Shown here piece after piece: positions 1 to 7,021 of a stretch of 48,729 bases of DNA. Each line of letters starts with the position of its first letter. Position 1 is the first letter of the stretch. The notes below the pieces were generated by a model. The model had not been told where the DNA came from and did not search any database. It saw only the letters and a list, made by a program, of their open reading frames with translations. The stretch covers positions 1 through 48,729 of the forward strand of contig NZ_JALSLB010000044.1 in the NCBI RefSeq assembly GCF_026988555.1, in the 5' to 3' direction. Origin of the DNA: Thermococcus sp. Lineage in GTDB: Archaea; Methanobacteriota_B; Thermococci; Thermococcales; Thermococcaceae. Position numbers and translations under genes: made by a program.

Positions 1-159
1 GTTGATGCCGACCCCGAGATAAGGCCCTACGATGAGGTTCTGGTGGTGAACGAGCGCGATGAGCTTCTAGCGACCGGGCAGACACTCCTGAGCGGCGAGG
101 AGCTGAAGGTCTTCCGGAGCGGTTTAGCCGTGAAGGTGAGGAGGGGCATTGAAAAGTAG
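1..159 (+). CDS. C-terminal end of a PUA-domain tRNA-modification protein (partial)
   Basis: The window opens inside a reading frame that ends at the TAG at 157-159 and encodes 52 residues. The pattern (IRPYDEVLVVN, ELLATGQ, LLSGEEL, RSGLAVKVRRG) is that of a PUA RNA-binding domain, as found at the C-terminus of archaeal tRNA-guanine transglycosylase, archaeosine synthase and related enzymes. PUA domains dock RNA rather than catalyse, so the catalytic part must lie upstream of the window. I favour an archaeosine-pathway protein because its PUA ends in this way, but other PUA proteins cannot be excluded. It is followed after 38 bases by tRNA-Val on the same strand. Confidence 0.6.
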   Translation, partial: VDADPEIRPYDEVLVVNERDELLATGQTLLSGEELKVFRSGLAVKVRRGIEK

Positions 160-197
160 AAAATTTTATAACTCCATTCCCTTCCCCTATTTCGGGC

Positions 198-274
198 GGG
201 CCCGTGGTCTAGATGGTCATGACGCCACCCTTACAAGGTGGAGGTCCGGGGTTCGAATCCCCGCGGGCCCACCA
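198..274 (+). tRNA. tRNA-Val (anticodon TAC), CCA encoded
   Basis: A complete cloverleaf can be drawn. The acceptor arm GGGCCCG (198-204) pairs with CGGGCCC (264-270), followed by discriminator A271 and an encoded CCA (272-274). The anticodon stem CCACC/GGTGG closes a seven-base loop CTTACAA with anticodon TAC, which reads valine codons. The T loop is TTCGAAT within a GGGG/CCCC stem. No intron is seen. GC-rich stems are as expected for a hyperthermophile. Confidence 0.97.
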
Positions 275-277
275 TAA

Positions 278-301
278 GAAACTTTGCCTGCGCAAAGTTT
301 C
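278..301. repeat. Perfect palindrome, 10-bp arms (GAAACTTTGC / GCAAAGTTTC)
   Basis: The arms GAAACTTTGC and GCAAAGTTTC enclose the spacer CTGC directly downstream of tRNA-Val. The same arms with spacer TGGC occur at 39200-39223, and a degenerate copy with 7-bp arms lies at 820-838. It could be a transcript-ending hairpin, a protein site or the footprint of a small mobile palindrome. Confidence 0.85.
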
Positions 302-388
302 ATCAAAGTTTGCATGTCTTCTTTAATGACCGTTCTCAAGTGGGTTTTACTTTATAAGGGGCGTTTTTACGGTGTTTTAATCCAAGTA

Positions 389-407
389 TAACGCCTGAAG
401 GGCGTTA
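389..407. repeat. Inverted repeat TAACGCC-TGAAG-GGCGTTA
   Basis: Seven-base arms with a five-base loop form a stable hairpin roughly 35 bases downstream of a TATA-like CTTTATAAG. The combination could be the start of a short structured transcript, but no known RNA family is recognised. Confidence 0.5.
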
Positions 408-819
408 AGAGAAGAGTGAAACCATATTGCCCGGGAATTTTTGAGTTAAACCCTTGAAAATTGCCGTTTTGAAAAGACATGCAAACTCATTTCGATCCAT
501 TTGGAGAAAGGTAACCCTCTTGGTCAAGCTTTCTCAAAGCTTGTTTGCAGAGCAAAGGTTTGATCAAAAGAGAGTGATCCTTTTGATTAGCCAAGTTTTA
601 ATGGATTCTCGGTTTCAGCAGGTGGCTTGCAAGTGGATTCACCATACGTTTTAGTGGATTCGCTTTAACTTGCGCTCTAAGGGAGCGCTGAAGGGTTGTG
701 AACCCTTTGAGATTTGCCGTCCCAAGTGAATCCCAACAAAAACTGCACAGTTCAAAAGAGAATCCTCCTTAAATAGCGATTTCATAAGGAATCACAAACT
801 TTGATAAACCTCCTCGGGC

Positions 820-838
820 AACTTTGCTGGACAAAGTT
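820..838. repeat. Degenerate copy of the AACTTTG palindrome
   Basis: AACTTTG-CTGGA-CAAAGTT repeats the core of the palindromes at 278-301 and 39200-39223 with shorter arms. Its spacer shares CTGG with the flank of the copy at 39.2 kb. Confidence 0.6.
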
Positions 839-991
839 TTCTGTACCCTCAAACCCCCGTAATGGAGCTTCGCCCTGTAGCCTCTCTTTTTCTCTAAAAA
901 CTACTGGGACCCTATGCCCCCCGGAAACTTCACTTTTGATATTGAGCTTCGCTCGATTCGATGCAATGAATCAGTTCTGCAATAACCCGCT

Positions 992-2080
992 TTATCTCCT
1001 CAGCGCAAACTCCAGCACGGGGTCGGCTATGTGGTAGGTGATGTTCCTGCCCTCGACCTTTTTCTCTATAAACGAGGCCTTTAGGAGGGCATCAAGGAGC
1101 CTCGCAAGGGTTGCATCCGTTATCTCGCGCTTTTCCGCTTTTTCAAGCTCCCCCTTTAGCTCGCTCCAGGTGTCCCTCCCGCGGGCTATTGCATGGAGAA
1201 CGGTCAGATAACGCTTTCTTGCGAGGGGTCTCTTCTTAAGGAAGCGGTCAAGCTCCCCCAAAGCCATCTTTGACGCTTCTTCAAGAACCCTATCAACCGT
1301 TTTTTTGCTCAGTCCTTCTCTGAGAGAGATTACCCCAAACTTAACGAACCACCCAACTATGCCGTCAAGTCTGTTAACAGCCTCTTCCAAAATCTCAGCA
1401 GGTGCATCAATTCCTGCCTGTTCAAACCCCTTTCTAAGAAAATCCAGGCTTTGTTCACTTGAAAATCTGGAAAGCTCTATCTCGTGAAAAACTCTCCCGT
1501 AAAGGGGGGCACTGGGGTTCTTAATACCTACGAAGTCATAGAGCAGCCCGACCTCACTTCCGGTTAATATGAAGCTCGTCTCTCCGTAGTCGTAGAAATG
1601 GGCTATCAATGAAGCCAGCTCCTTTCCGGCCGGCCCTCTAATCTCCTGAACCTCATCGAACGCTATTAGGAATCCCTCGCTTTCAAGGGCGGAGATCAGG
1701 GAATACAACGTTTCGGGGTTTTTCCACGAGAGCGAGACTCCCACACCGGAAATCCTCACGCCGTCTATGAGCTTTATCCTGTCCTTCAATCTTTTGAGGA
1801 GGGGAGCGTTTTTAGATAGGTATTCGTTGAGTGCCGCCTGGAAGCGGAGGTAGAGGTCACGCCGTGAGTTGGGGTTCACTCCCCTGAGGTCAACTATAAC
1901 GTGAGGGAGTTTCGCTTCGTTGAGGGCCACCCTTAGGAGGGAGGTCTTCCCAAGCCTGCGTATTCCTTTGAGCAGTATGAGGGGCTTTCGTGAGTTTATG
2001 GAGCTCAGTAGCTCTTCCAGCTCCCCCTCCCTGTCATAGAGGTCATCTCTCCTGACCTTGGGTCTTTCATCAAAGTACAA
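992..2080 (-). CDS. Archaeal P-loop ATPase of the AAA superfamily with C-terminal winged helix
   Basis: A 362-residue protein of the archaeal ATPase family (Arch_ATPase type), common in several copies in Thermococcales and of unknown physiological role. The N-terminal FDERPK and YDREGE motifs are typical of the family. The Walker A is KGIRRLGKTS and the Walker B FLIAFDEVQE; an arginine-rich sensor region and a winged-helix-like C-terminus (last about 80 residues) follow. I place the start at TTG 2080 because GGTGG lies four bases upstream and the family usually begins at M-x-FDERPK; a GTG at 2107 is the alternative but lies inside the operator-like repeat. It follows the DUF763 gene on the same strand by a short gap, and may also have its own promoter. 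Confidence 0.8.
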   Translation of the reverse strand: MYFDERPKVRRDDLYDREGELEELLSSINSRKPLILLKGIRRLGKTSLLRVALNEAKLPHVIVDLRGVNPNSRRDLYLRFQAALNEYLSKNAPLLKRLKDRIKLIDGVRISGVGVSLSWKNPETLYSLISALESEGFLIAFDEVQEIRGPAGKELASLIAHFYDYGETSFILTGSEVGLLYDFVGIKNPSAPLYGRVFHEIELSRFSSEQSLDFLRKGFEQAGIDAPAEILEEAVNRLDGIVGWFVKFGVISLREGLSKKTVDRVLEEASKMALGELDRFLKKRPLARKRYLTVLHAIARGRDTWSELKGELEKAEKREITDATLARLLDALLKASFIEKKVEGRNITYHIADPVLEFALRR

Positions 2081-2083
2081 ACT

Positions 2084-2118
2084 ACCACCCCGATAGTATA
2101 CTATCACCCCGATAGTTA
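2084..2118 (-). promoter_or_regulatory. Operator-like repeat at the ATPase promoter
   Basis: On the minus strand the 12-mer ACTATCGGGGTG occurs twice in direct orientation, 19 bases apart, and the overlap region contains the perfect 14-base palindrome GATAGTATACTATC. A TATA-like TTTTAAC lies at 2115-2121, which would put the transcript start inside the repeat. This arrangement suggests a repressor site, possibly autoregulatory. Confidence 0.5.
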
Positions 2119-2125
2119 AAAGGAT

Positions 2126-3274
2126 TTAGGTGGGCCTCTTCTCTTCCTCCGGGAACTTCCAGTTTTTGGTTATCTTCGTTACGTTCCGGACGAGGGCCTT
2201 CTCCTCCGGGTGCCTTGAGACCAGCTCCTCCAAGAAGGAAATAAGCTCGTCGTAGGCAGGCTTGTCTATCGGGAACGGTACTCTATCTTTCCCCCCGACG
2301 GCGTAGGTGAACTTGAAGGGGTCGGGCGGATGCGTTACGGGGTCTTTCCAGCTCGGGTGGACGTCGTAGACCAGCTCAAGGACGAGCGAGAGAGCGCGTA
2401 AAGTGCTCGGGCCGAGGCCCTTCAGGAGGAGGAACTCCTCGTAGTTGCTCACACTAAGCTCGCGGGCAAACTCTAATGCCCTCTTGTTCAGCTCAAACCT
2501 TCCCAGACTTTCGTAGCGCTTCAGGATGGAAACCTCATCGACGTTGCGGGGCTTGTAGTAAACGAGCGGGCGGTAGCCCTTTGCAAGCGCTTTAAGACTC
2601 TCAAGCTCGCGCTCAATTTTGACCGGGCTCTCCTGAATCACATCGAGGAGCGTTTTCTGGTATTCTCTGGCTTCCTTTGAGACGGTGTTGAGGGCGAACT
2701 CCCTCTGCAGGCCCGCTATTGCCTTATGTGGGTCGAGCGTAAAGGTTTCGGCATCGAACCAGTGGAAGCGCCTGGCGAGCTTTTCTTTCTCGTTCATGCC
2801 CTGCTGTATGACCGCCCAGTTGCCTTCCTCATCGAGGAAGAAGACGTGGTGGTAGAGCCCGTAGCCGGTCTGGAGCGCAACCGTGTCAACCTTGGCTACG
2901 AGACGTGATGTTCTGACGTAAGGCTCCAGATCAAGGTCGTAAAGCTCTGCTATCCTCCTAAGCTCCTCCGGTGTAGCACGGCTCTTCTTCCCCTTGCCCC
3001 CGGCGGCTTTAACCCCCAGCTCATCCCTCCAGAGGGCGTCCTTTATCATGCCCGCCGTTACGGTTGTCGAGCCGGAGGAGTCCCAGTCCATCCCGATGAC
3101 GTTGTTAAACGCCTGGAACCAGACCGGGTCGGAGAGCCTCTCAAGGAGGCCCTTCGTCCCATACTCATCAACCGCGAGAATGAGGACTAACCGCGTGAGC
3201 TTTCTCATCCTCTGCGCCAGCCACGCCGGGACGTGGCCGCCGTGGAGGGGCAAATCTGCAACGTTCCTCATCAT
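2126..3274 (-). CDS. DUF763 domain-containing protein
   Basis: A 382-residue protein with the DUF763 hallmarks: an N-terminal ADLPLHGGHVPAWL motif, the central NVIGMDWDSSGSTT block, and a helix-hairpin-helix-like segment (EEFLLLKGLGPSTLRAL) near residues 275-295. DUF763 proteins are found in archaea and some thermophilic bacteria; their function is not established, although the helix-hairpin-helix hints at nucleic-acid contact. No clear ribosome binding site precedes ATG 3274 or ATG 3271. It is transcribed away from serK, and its stop is close to the downstream ATPase gene, so the two may be co-transcribed. Confidence 0.88.
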   Translation of the reverse strand: MMRNVADLPLHGGHVPAWLAQRMRKLTRLVLILAVDEYGTKGLLERLSDPVWFQAFNNVIGMDWDSSGSTTVTAGMIKDALWRDELGVKAAGGKGKKSRATPEELRRIAELYDLDLEPYVRTSRLVAKVDTVALQTGYGLYHHVFFLDEEGNWAVIQQGMNEKEKLARRFHWFDAETFTLDPHKAIAGLQREFALNTVSKEAREYQKTLLDVIQESPVKIERELESLKALAKGYRPLVYYKPRNVDEVSILKRYESLGRFELNKRALEFARELSVSNYEEFLLLKGLGPSTLRALSLVLELVYDVHPSWKDPVTHPPDPFKFTYAVGGKDRVPFPIDKPAYDELISFLEELVSRHPEEKALVRNVTKITKNWKFPEEEKRPT

Positions 3275-3366
3275 TATTTCTTCGTATCAAAACGATTTAA
3301 CCTTTGCCACAACCTTTTTATCCCCCGGCACGTTTACCCCATCGTAAACCCACGGGAGGTATGCTC

Positions 3367-4095
3367 ATGGGAGTTGAAAAGGTTCCGAAGTACGACATTC
3401 CAACTAAGAAGGTTGACTACGTTTTTATCGAACTCGACAAGATGAAGCCCCACGAACAGCTCGTTCAGAAGGAGCTTGAGGCCTTCATCGAGAGCGTTAC
3501 CGGTAGTGGAATCTTCTGGAAGCCCATGCTCCTCGCCAAGGTCCCCGGTGAGGATATGTACCTCATCGTTGACGGTCACCACCGCTGGGCCGGTTTGCAA
3601 AAACTCGGTGCCAAGAAGGCTCCGTCGGTTATCCTCGACTACTTCAGCGACGACGTTAAGGTCTACACCTGGTACCCAGCCTTCAAGGGAAGCCTTGATG
3701 AGGTCATTGAGAGGCTCAAGGCCGAGGGGCTCCAGGTGGTCGAGGATCCCAATGCTGAGGAGAAGGCCGAGAGGGGCGAGATCGCCTTCGCGATAGTGGG
3801 TGAGAAGAGCTTTGCCATACCCGGCGGCCTTGATGAGCAGAAGAAGGTCAGCAAGGTCCTCGACGAGATGAGCGTTGAGGGTAAAATCGAGCTCATCTAC
3901 TACGGCCTCAAAGAGGACGCCCGCGGGGACATGGACAGGGGCGAGATTGACTACGTCTTCATCAGGAAAGCCCCGAGCAAGGAGGAAGTCATGGAGCTCG
4001 TCAAGCGCGGTGAGGTCTTCTCGCCGAAGACAACAAGACACGTCCTGCCCTTCAACCCGGACAAGATTGACGTCAAGCTCGAGGAGCTGTTCTGA
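3367..4095 (+). CDS. serK: ADP-dependent free L-serine kinase SerK (ParB-like fold)
   Basis: A 242-residue protein that closely matches what I recall of the Thermococcus kodakarensis enzyme that phosphorylates free serine to O-phosphoserine with ADP as donor, feeding cysteine synthesis and serine use. The fold is ParB/sulfiredoxin-like. Glu30 (in KPHE) corresponds to the catalytic glutamate reported for the family, and the ParB motif DGHHR sits at residues 69-73. The start is ATG 3367, six bases after GGGAGGT; the nearer ATG 3361 directly abuts that site. A T-rich stretch follows the stop. Such genes are often mislabelled as chromosome partitioning proteins. Confidence 0.93.
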   Translation: MGVEKVPKYDIPTKKVDYVFIELDKMKPHEQLVQKELEAFIESVTGSGIFWKPMLLAKVPGEDMYLIVDGHHRWAGLQKLGAKKAPSVILDYFSDDVKVYTWYPAFKGSLDEVIERLKAEGLQVVEDPNAEEKAERGEIAFAIVGEKSFAIPGGLDEQKKVSKVLDEMSVEGKIELIYYGLKEDARGDMDRGEIDYVFIRKAPSKEEVMELVKRGEVFSPKTTRHVLPFNPDKIDVKLEELF

Positions 4096-4098
4096 AAG

Positions 4099-4120
4099 TT
4101 TTTAACCCCCTTTTTACTTT
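4099..4120 (+). terminator. T-run terminator after serK
   Basis: Two runs of five T residues (4099-4103 and 4111-4115) separated by CCCCC follow the serK stop, as expected for archaeal intrinsic termination. Confidence 0.55.
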
Positions 4121-4180
4121 CTCTGCAGATGATGAGAGGTCAACCGGCTGAGGGTGATGGTAGTTCCAGGAGGCCGGGGC

Positions 4181-4846
4181 ATGCTCAAAGGGCTGATATT
4201 CGACGTTGACGAAACCCTTGTTTACTACGAGGGCTACGATCACAGAAAATGGTACGAGAGGTGGGTTACGCCCGCGCTTCGGGAGCACGGGGTTGAACTG
4301 GACTACGAGACCTACAGAAAGACAGTAACCGGCGAACTTCCCAGGAGCTACGTGAAGCGGTTCGGGATAGACCACGTGGAGTTCTGGAAAATCGTCGATG
4401 AAGTTAACATGAGGTACCGCAGATGGCTCGCCGAACGGGGAAAGATACGGCCCTTCCCGGACGTTGGTGTCCTTGACGAGCTGAAAAAGATGGGCATGAA
4501 GCTCGCCGCGGTGAGCAATGCCTCCCAGGAGTGCACAGAGTTTGTTTTGAACTTATTCGATTTGAGAAAATACTTCGATGCCGTCTATGGAAAGGACTAC
4601 TCCTACCTGGATGGGGTAAAACCAAACCCCCATCTTGTCAACAAGGCGTTGAAAACCCTCGAACTGGAACCGAAGGAAGCGCTGATGGTTGGTGACAGTC
4701 TTCACGATGTTCTGGCGGGAAAGCGCGCCGGCATGAAGGTGGTTAACGTAACGCGCTTTGGTGAAATTGAGGGTGCCGACTACTACGTGAACGACCTGTG
4801 GGAGCTTGTTGAACTGGTAAAAAAGATGGGGATTCATTCCCCGTAG
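4181..4846 (+). CDS. HAD-superfamily phosphatase
   Basis: A 221-residue haloacid-dehalogenase-type hydrolase. Motif I is DVDETLVYYEG (nucleophile and general acid aspartates), motif II is the serine in AVSNAS, motif III the lysine in GVKPNP, and motif IV GDSLHDVLAG. The helical cap between motifs I and II is of the C1 type (KWYERW to RPFPDV). Substrate is not evident; related archaeal proteins act on small phosphate esters. ATG 4181 is preferred because GGAGG lies seven bases upstream; longer starts at 4154-4157 lack this. It runs convergently into the next gene with an overlap of about 13 bases. Confidence 0.87.
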   Translation: MLKGLIFDVDETLVYYEGYDHRKWYERWVTPALREHGVELDYETYRKTVTGELPRSYVKRFGIDHVEFWKIVDEVNMRYRRWLAERGKIRPFPDVGVLDELKKMGMKLAAVSNASQECTEFVLNLFDLRKYFDAVYGKDYSYLDGVKPNPHLVNKALKTLELEPKEALMVGDSLHDVLAGKRAGMKVVNVTRFGEIEGADYYVNDLWELVELVKKMGIHSP

Positions 4847-5607
4847 AATTCCTTCTCAAAGACGTCTATTCCAACTTTCAGGCTTTCAAGCCAGTCGAGG
4901 AACTTGTCAACGTTCTCGTCCCTGAATATCGCCCCGTGCTGTGGGGCTATGACCTTGGGCTTCAGTTTCTTCACCGAGTGAACCCACGCCTTCAGGGCCT
5001 TCGTTGAGCTCATGTAGCGTCTATGAAATCCATCCATATATCCAGCGTGCTCATCAAAATCTTCAACGAAGAGGTACCACTCCCCCTCCGGGAACGCGGC
5101 CGCCCCGATGTCTGTGCTGAACAGTATCCCACTCTTCTCGTCGTAGAACGAGAAGTTGCCGGGACTGTGAAGGTAGTGGGAAGAGATGGCCTTTATTCTG
5201 GAGCTTCCGAGCTGGAAGTCCATTCCATTGTCAGGAATTCCGGTGGTTCTTCCGGCGCTCAGTACGGCCATGTGGGGTATAAAGCGAACCCACAATTCGG
5301 AGATCACAACTTTTGCAAGGGGTGCGTACTCGAACCAGAGGTTCAGCCCCGCAACCACGTCCGGATCTTGATGTGAGTACATCAGGTACTTGAGCTGTGT
5401 CGGCGGAATGAGTGAGGACACGTTCTTTAGAACCCTGGAGAAGACGAAGAACCCACCGGGCTCGATTAAGGCACCCTCGTTTCCGTCGATCACGAGGTAC
5501 TGGTTGGTGAGGATTCCCTTCTCATCCTCGGCCTCTTCGATCCCGAGCCAGTAAACCTTGTGCTCCCCGTCGTCGTAGAGGGGGTAGCTGTTCATGTTCT
5601 TTATCAT
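4834..5607 (-). CDS. Metallo-beta-lactamase-fold protein with flavodiiron-type (ODP-like) iron site
   Basis: A 257-residue single-domain protein resembling the di-iron domain of flavodiiron oxygen/NO reductases without a flavodoxin domain. Ligand candidates are H79, D81 and D83 (SHQDPDVVAG), H144 or H147, D166 and H224, almost the spacing of classical flavodiiron proteins (H79, E81, D83, H146, D165, H226), but with Asp in place of Glu81. Proteins of this kind include oxygen-binding di-iron sensors. The ATG at 5607 directly follows the stop of the upstream gene and is served by GGAGGTG inside that gene, so the pair is translationally linked. Oxygen sensing or detoxification is an inference. 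Confidence 0.8.
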   Translation of the reverse strand: MIKNMNSYPLYDDGEHKVYWLGIEEAEDEKGILTNQYLVIDGNEGALIEPGGFFVFSRVLKNVSSLIPPTQLKYLMYSHQDPDVVAGLNLWFEYAPLAKVVISELWVRFIPHMAVLSAGRTTGIPDNGMDFQLGSSRIKAISSHYLHSPGNFSFYDEKSGILFSTDIGAAAFPEGEWYLFVEDFDEHAGYMDGFHRRYMSSTKALKAWVHSVKKLKPKVIAPQHGAIFRDENVDKFLDWLESLKVGIDVFEKEFYGE

Positions 5608-6411
5608 TTAAACACCTCCAACTGGAACCCAGACGTTTGTCATGTACGTGCCCCTAACCTCTGAGGCAAGCTCAACGGCCTTTTTGGCATCTTCGTCAGA
5701 TTCAACCTTCATGGCGCTGGTGCCCTTCGGGTTTCTGTACTCTATGGCAAGTATCCTGCTTCCCTCGAGGAGAACCTTAAACGAATTAGCGCCGTCGTTC
5801 GTTATGCCCGAGATGTAGAGAACCCGGTCCTTTATCGTCGAGCGGAGCTCGGATATGAGGGAAAGAAGGCCCTCCTCTCCAACTATGTGGAGCCCACTGT
5901 GAACCATCTGAGACTTCGAGAGAAACTCCGCAACGCTCATTGGGTTCGAAAAATCAACCCCTGCGGCTATGCCACCACCGGGAGTGGTCGCGGGCTCTGG
6001 AGCTTTAATCGGCCTGCTCTCAGCGAGTTCCTTAATGGCCTTTCCAACCTTCTCCACGAAATCCTGAAGGATCTTTCCAAGCCAAAATTCGCCTTTACCC
6101 TTGTAGGACAGCTCCAGCACCACATCAACGTACTTCTGCCACTCTTTCAGTGTGACCACAAGCGTGAGATGGCCCTTATTACCCCTTCCATCGTAGATGT
6201 GACTGTTGTAATCTGAATGATACTCAATACTGTAGGTGTCTCTGAACCTGAACACGAAGCGGGGCATCATTATCTCTGCCTTCAGTCCATCCCTCCTGCT
6301 GACCCTCACAACGTATGGCCAGTTGGTGACAAATCCAGGAACGTCCCCAAGAACGGCCTCGATTGACTCCCTCGGGGCTTCTATCTTAACGGATGTGCCC
6401 TTTCTTTTCAT
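5608..6411 (-). CDS. Uncharacterised two-domain protein, N-terminal SRPBCC-like
   Basis: A 267-residue soluble protein. Residues 5-125 (VKIEAPRESIEAVLGDVPGFVTNWPYV, then alternating strands and a final amphipathic helix) look like a START/SRPBCC ligand-binding fold, as in polyketide cyclase or coenzyme-Q-binding proteins. After a Pro/Gly linker (residues 138-150) comes a second domain of about 115 residues containing a HSGLHIVGEEGLLSLISELR helix. I do not recognise the second domain. It lies between a 102-residue protein (overlap ATGA) and the flavodiiron-like gene, so all three probably act together. Confidence 0.7.
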   Translation of the reverse strand: MKRKGTSVKIEAPRESIEAVLGDVPGFVTNWPYVVRVSRRDGLKAEIMMPRFVFRFRDTYSIEYHSDYNSHIYDGRGNKGHLTLVVTLKEWQKYVDVVLELSYKGKGEFWLGKILQDFVEKVGKAIKELAESRPIKAPEPATTPGGGIAAGVDFSNPMSVAEFLSKSQMVHSGLHIVGEEGLLSLISELRSTIKDRVLYISGITNDGANSFKVLLEGSRILAIEYRNPKGTSAMKVESDEDAKKAVELASEVRGTYMTNVWVPVGGV

Positions 6412-6716
6412 CCTTTCTCACCCAGAATTTTGTTGAGCCTGACATATATTCCCTCTATTCCTTCCTCCGGCTTTGCAGGGATTATGAAATACACGTAATC
6501 TCCGTCTTTGAAGGAGAGTTCCGTCTTCGTCTCATGGAGGATAACATTCATCTCAAGCCCCGATACTCTGCCCTTCTCAACCCGGGCCCTGCCGACTACA
6601 TGTGGAATCCCAAGTTGAATTCCCTCAGTGATAGCTTTCCACAGTCTGTAAAGCTCCTCAAAGGGATCGATCTCCCAGGGAGTAGAACCCACACTTCTGC
6701 CAGTTTCCGCTGTCAT
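6408..6716 (-). CDS. Conserved-looking small protein, first gene of the flavodiiron-like operon
   Basis: A 102-residue soluble protein with no family I recognise. It contains an aromatic, acidic helix (PWEIDPFEELYRLWKAI) followed by beta-rich sequence (VVGRARVEKGRVSGLEMNVILHE). The ATG at 6716 has GGTGGT four bases upstream; a GTG at 6725 is less likely. A TATA-like ATAAAAATATAC lies about 25-40 bases upstream on the minus strand. Its stop overlaps the start of the next gene by four bases. Confidence 0.65.
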   Translation of the reverse strand: MTAETGRSVGSTPWEIDPFEELYRLWKAITEGIQLGIPHVVGRARVEKGRVSGLEMNVILHETKTELSFKDGDYVYFIIPAKPEEGIEGIYVRLNKILGEKG

Positions 6717-6725
6717 AAAAACCAC

Positions 6726-7021
6726 CGGTTAGACCTTCCGTATATTTTTATGGTAACCCTAAATTTGTTTGGGTACTATTTTAAACTTCCTATTTGAATT
6801 CCACACCTGAATAAGTTCCTTTTGACAATATATCTGGTTTAAAGAGTAACATGGTTTGAAGTTCAAAATGGGCATATCCACGTACCCAGAGGATGTTAAG
6901 TGTCTTGAGTGCTTTCATTGATTTCGATGTATCCGAGTGCGGGAGATGCGGGGCCCCCTTGAGGTGTCGCCTCGACAAAATTGGAGGAATCCTCTGAGAT
7001 CCACTTGAAGGAAAAAAGAAG
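6726..7021. other. Intergenic stretch with promoter and a doubtful small Cys-rich frame
   Basis: The left part holds the minus-strand promoter of the preceding operon. Between 6868 and 6997 two overlapping plus-strand frames together read like a zinc-ribbon peptide: one frame gives CLEC and ends at 6921; the +1 frame (ATG 6893) gives CGRCGAPLRC and ends at 6997. No good ribosome binding site precedes either. It may be a frameshifted remnant. Confidence 0.35.

Larger units (their letters stand above)
275..991. other. Long gene-less stretch with palindromes and weak repeats
   Basis: About 700 bases hold no open frame that looks coding: the short frames at 454-654 and 801-1037 lack ribosome binding sites and have no recognisable composition. 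Visible structure: the palindromes at 278-301 and 820-838, a hairpin at 389-407, a TATA-like stretch near 350-357 (CTTTATAAG), the direct repeat AGTGGATTC near 632 and 653, and a loosely repeated block (AACCCTTGAAAATTGCCGT near 447 and AACCCTTTGAGATTTGCCGT near 700). It may be the remains of a decayed element or hold an unrecognised RNA. Confidence 0.6.

Noticed and set aside
454-654. 66-codon frame after the tRNA
   Set aside because: No ribosome binding site, no recognisable motif, and it spans repeat-like DNA.
801-1037. 78-codon frame in the gene-less interval
   Set aside because: It overlaps the end of the ATPase gene, lacks a ribosome binding site and has a random-looking composition.
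3334-4041. 235-codon frame antisense to serK
   Set aside because: serK is very strongly supported on the plus strand; this is a shadow frame.
4129-4196. C/D-box-like pattern: ATGATGA, CTGA and TGATG before the HAD gene
   Set aside because: C, D' and C' boxes are well spaced, but the next CTGA is about 35 bases away, too far for a normal C/D guide RNA, and no terminal stem is seen.
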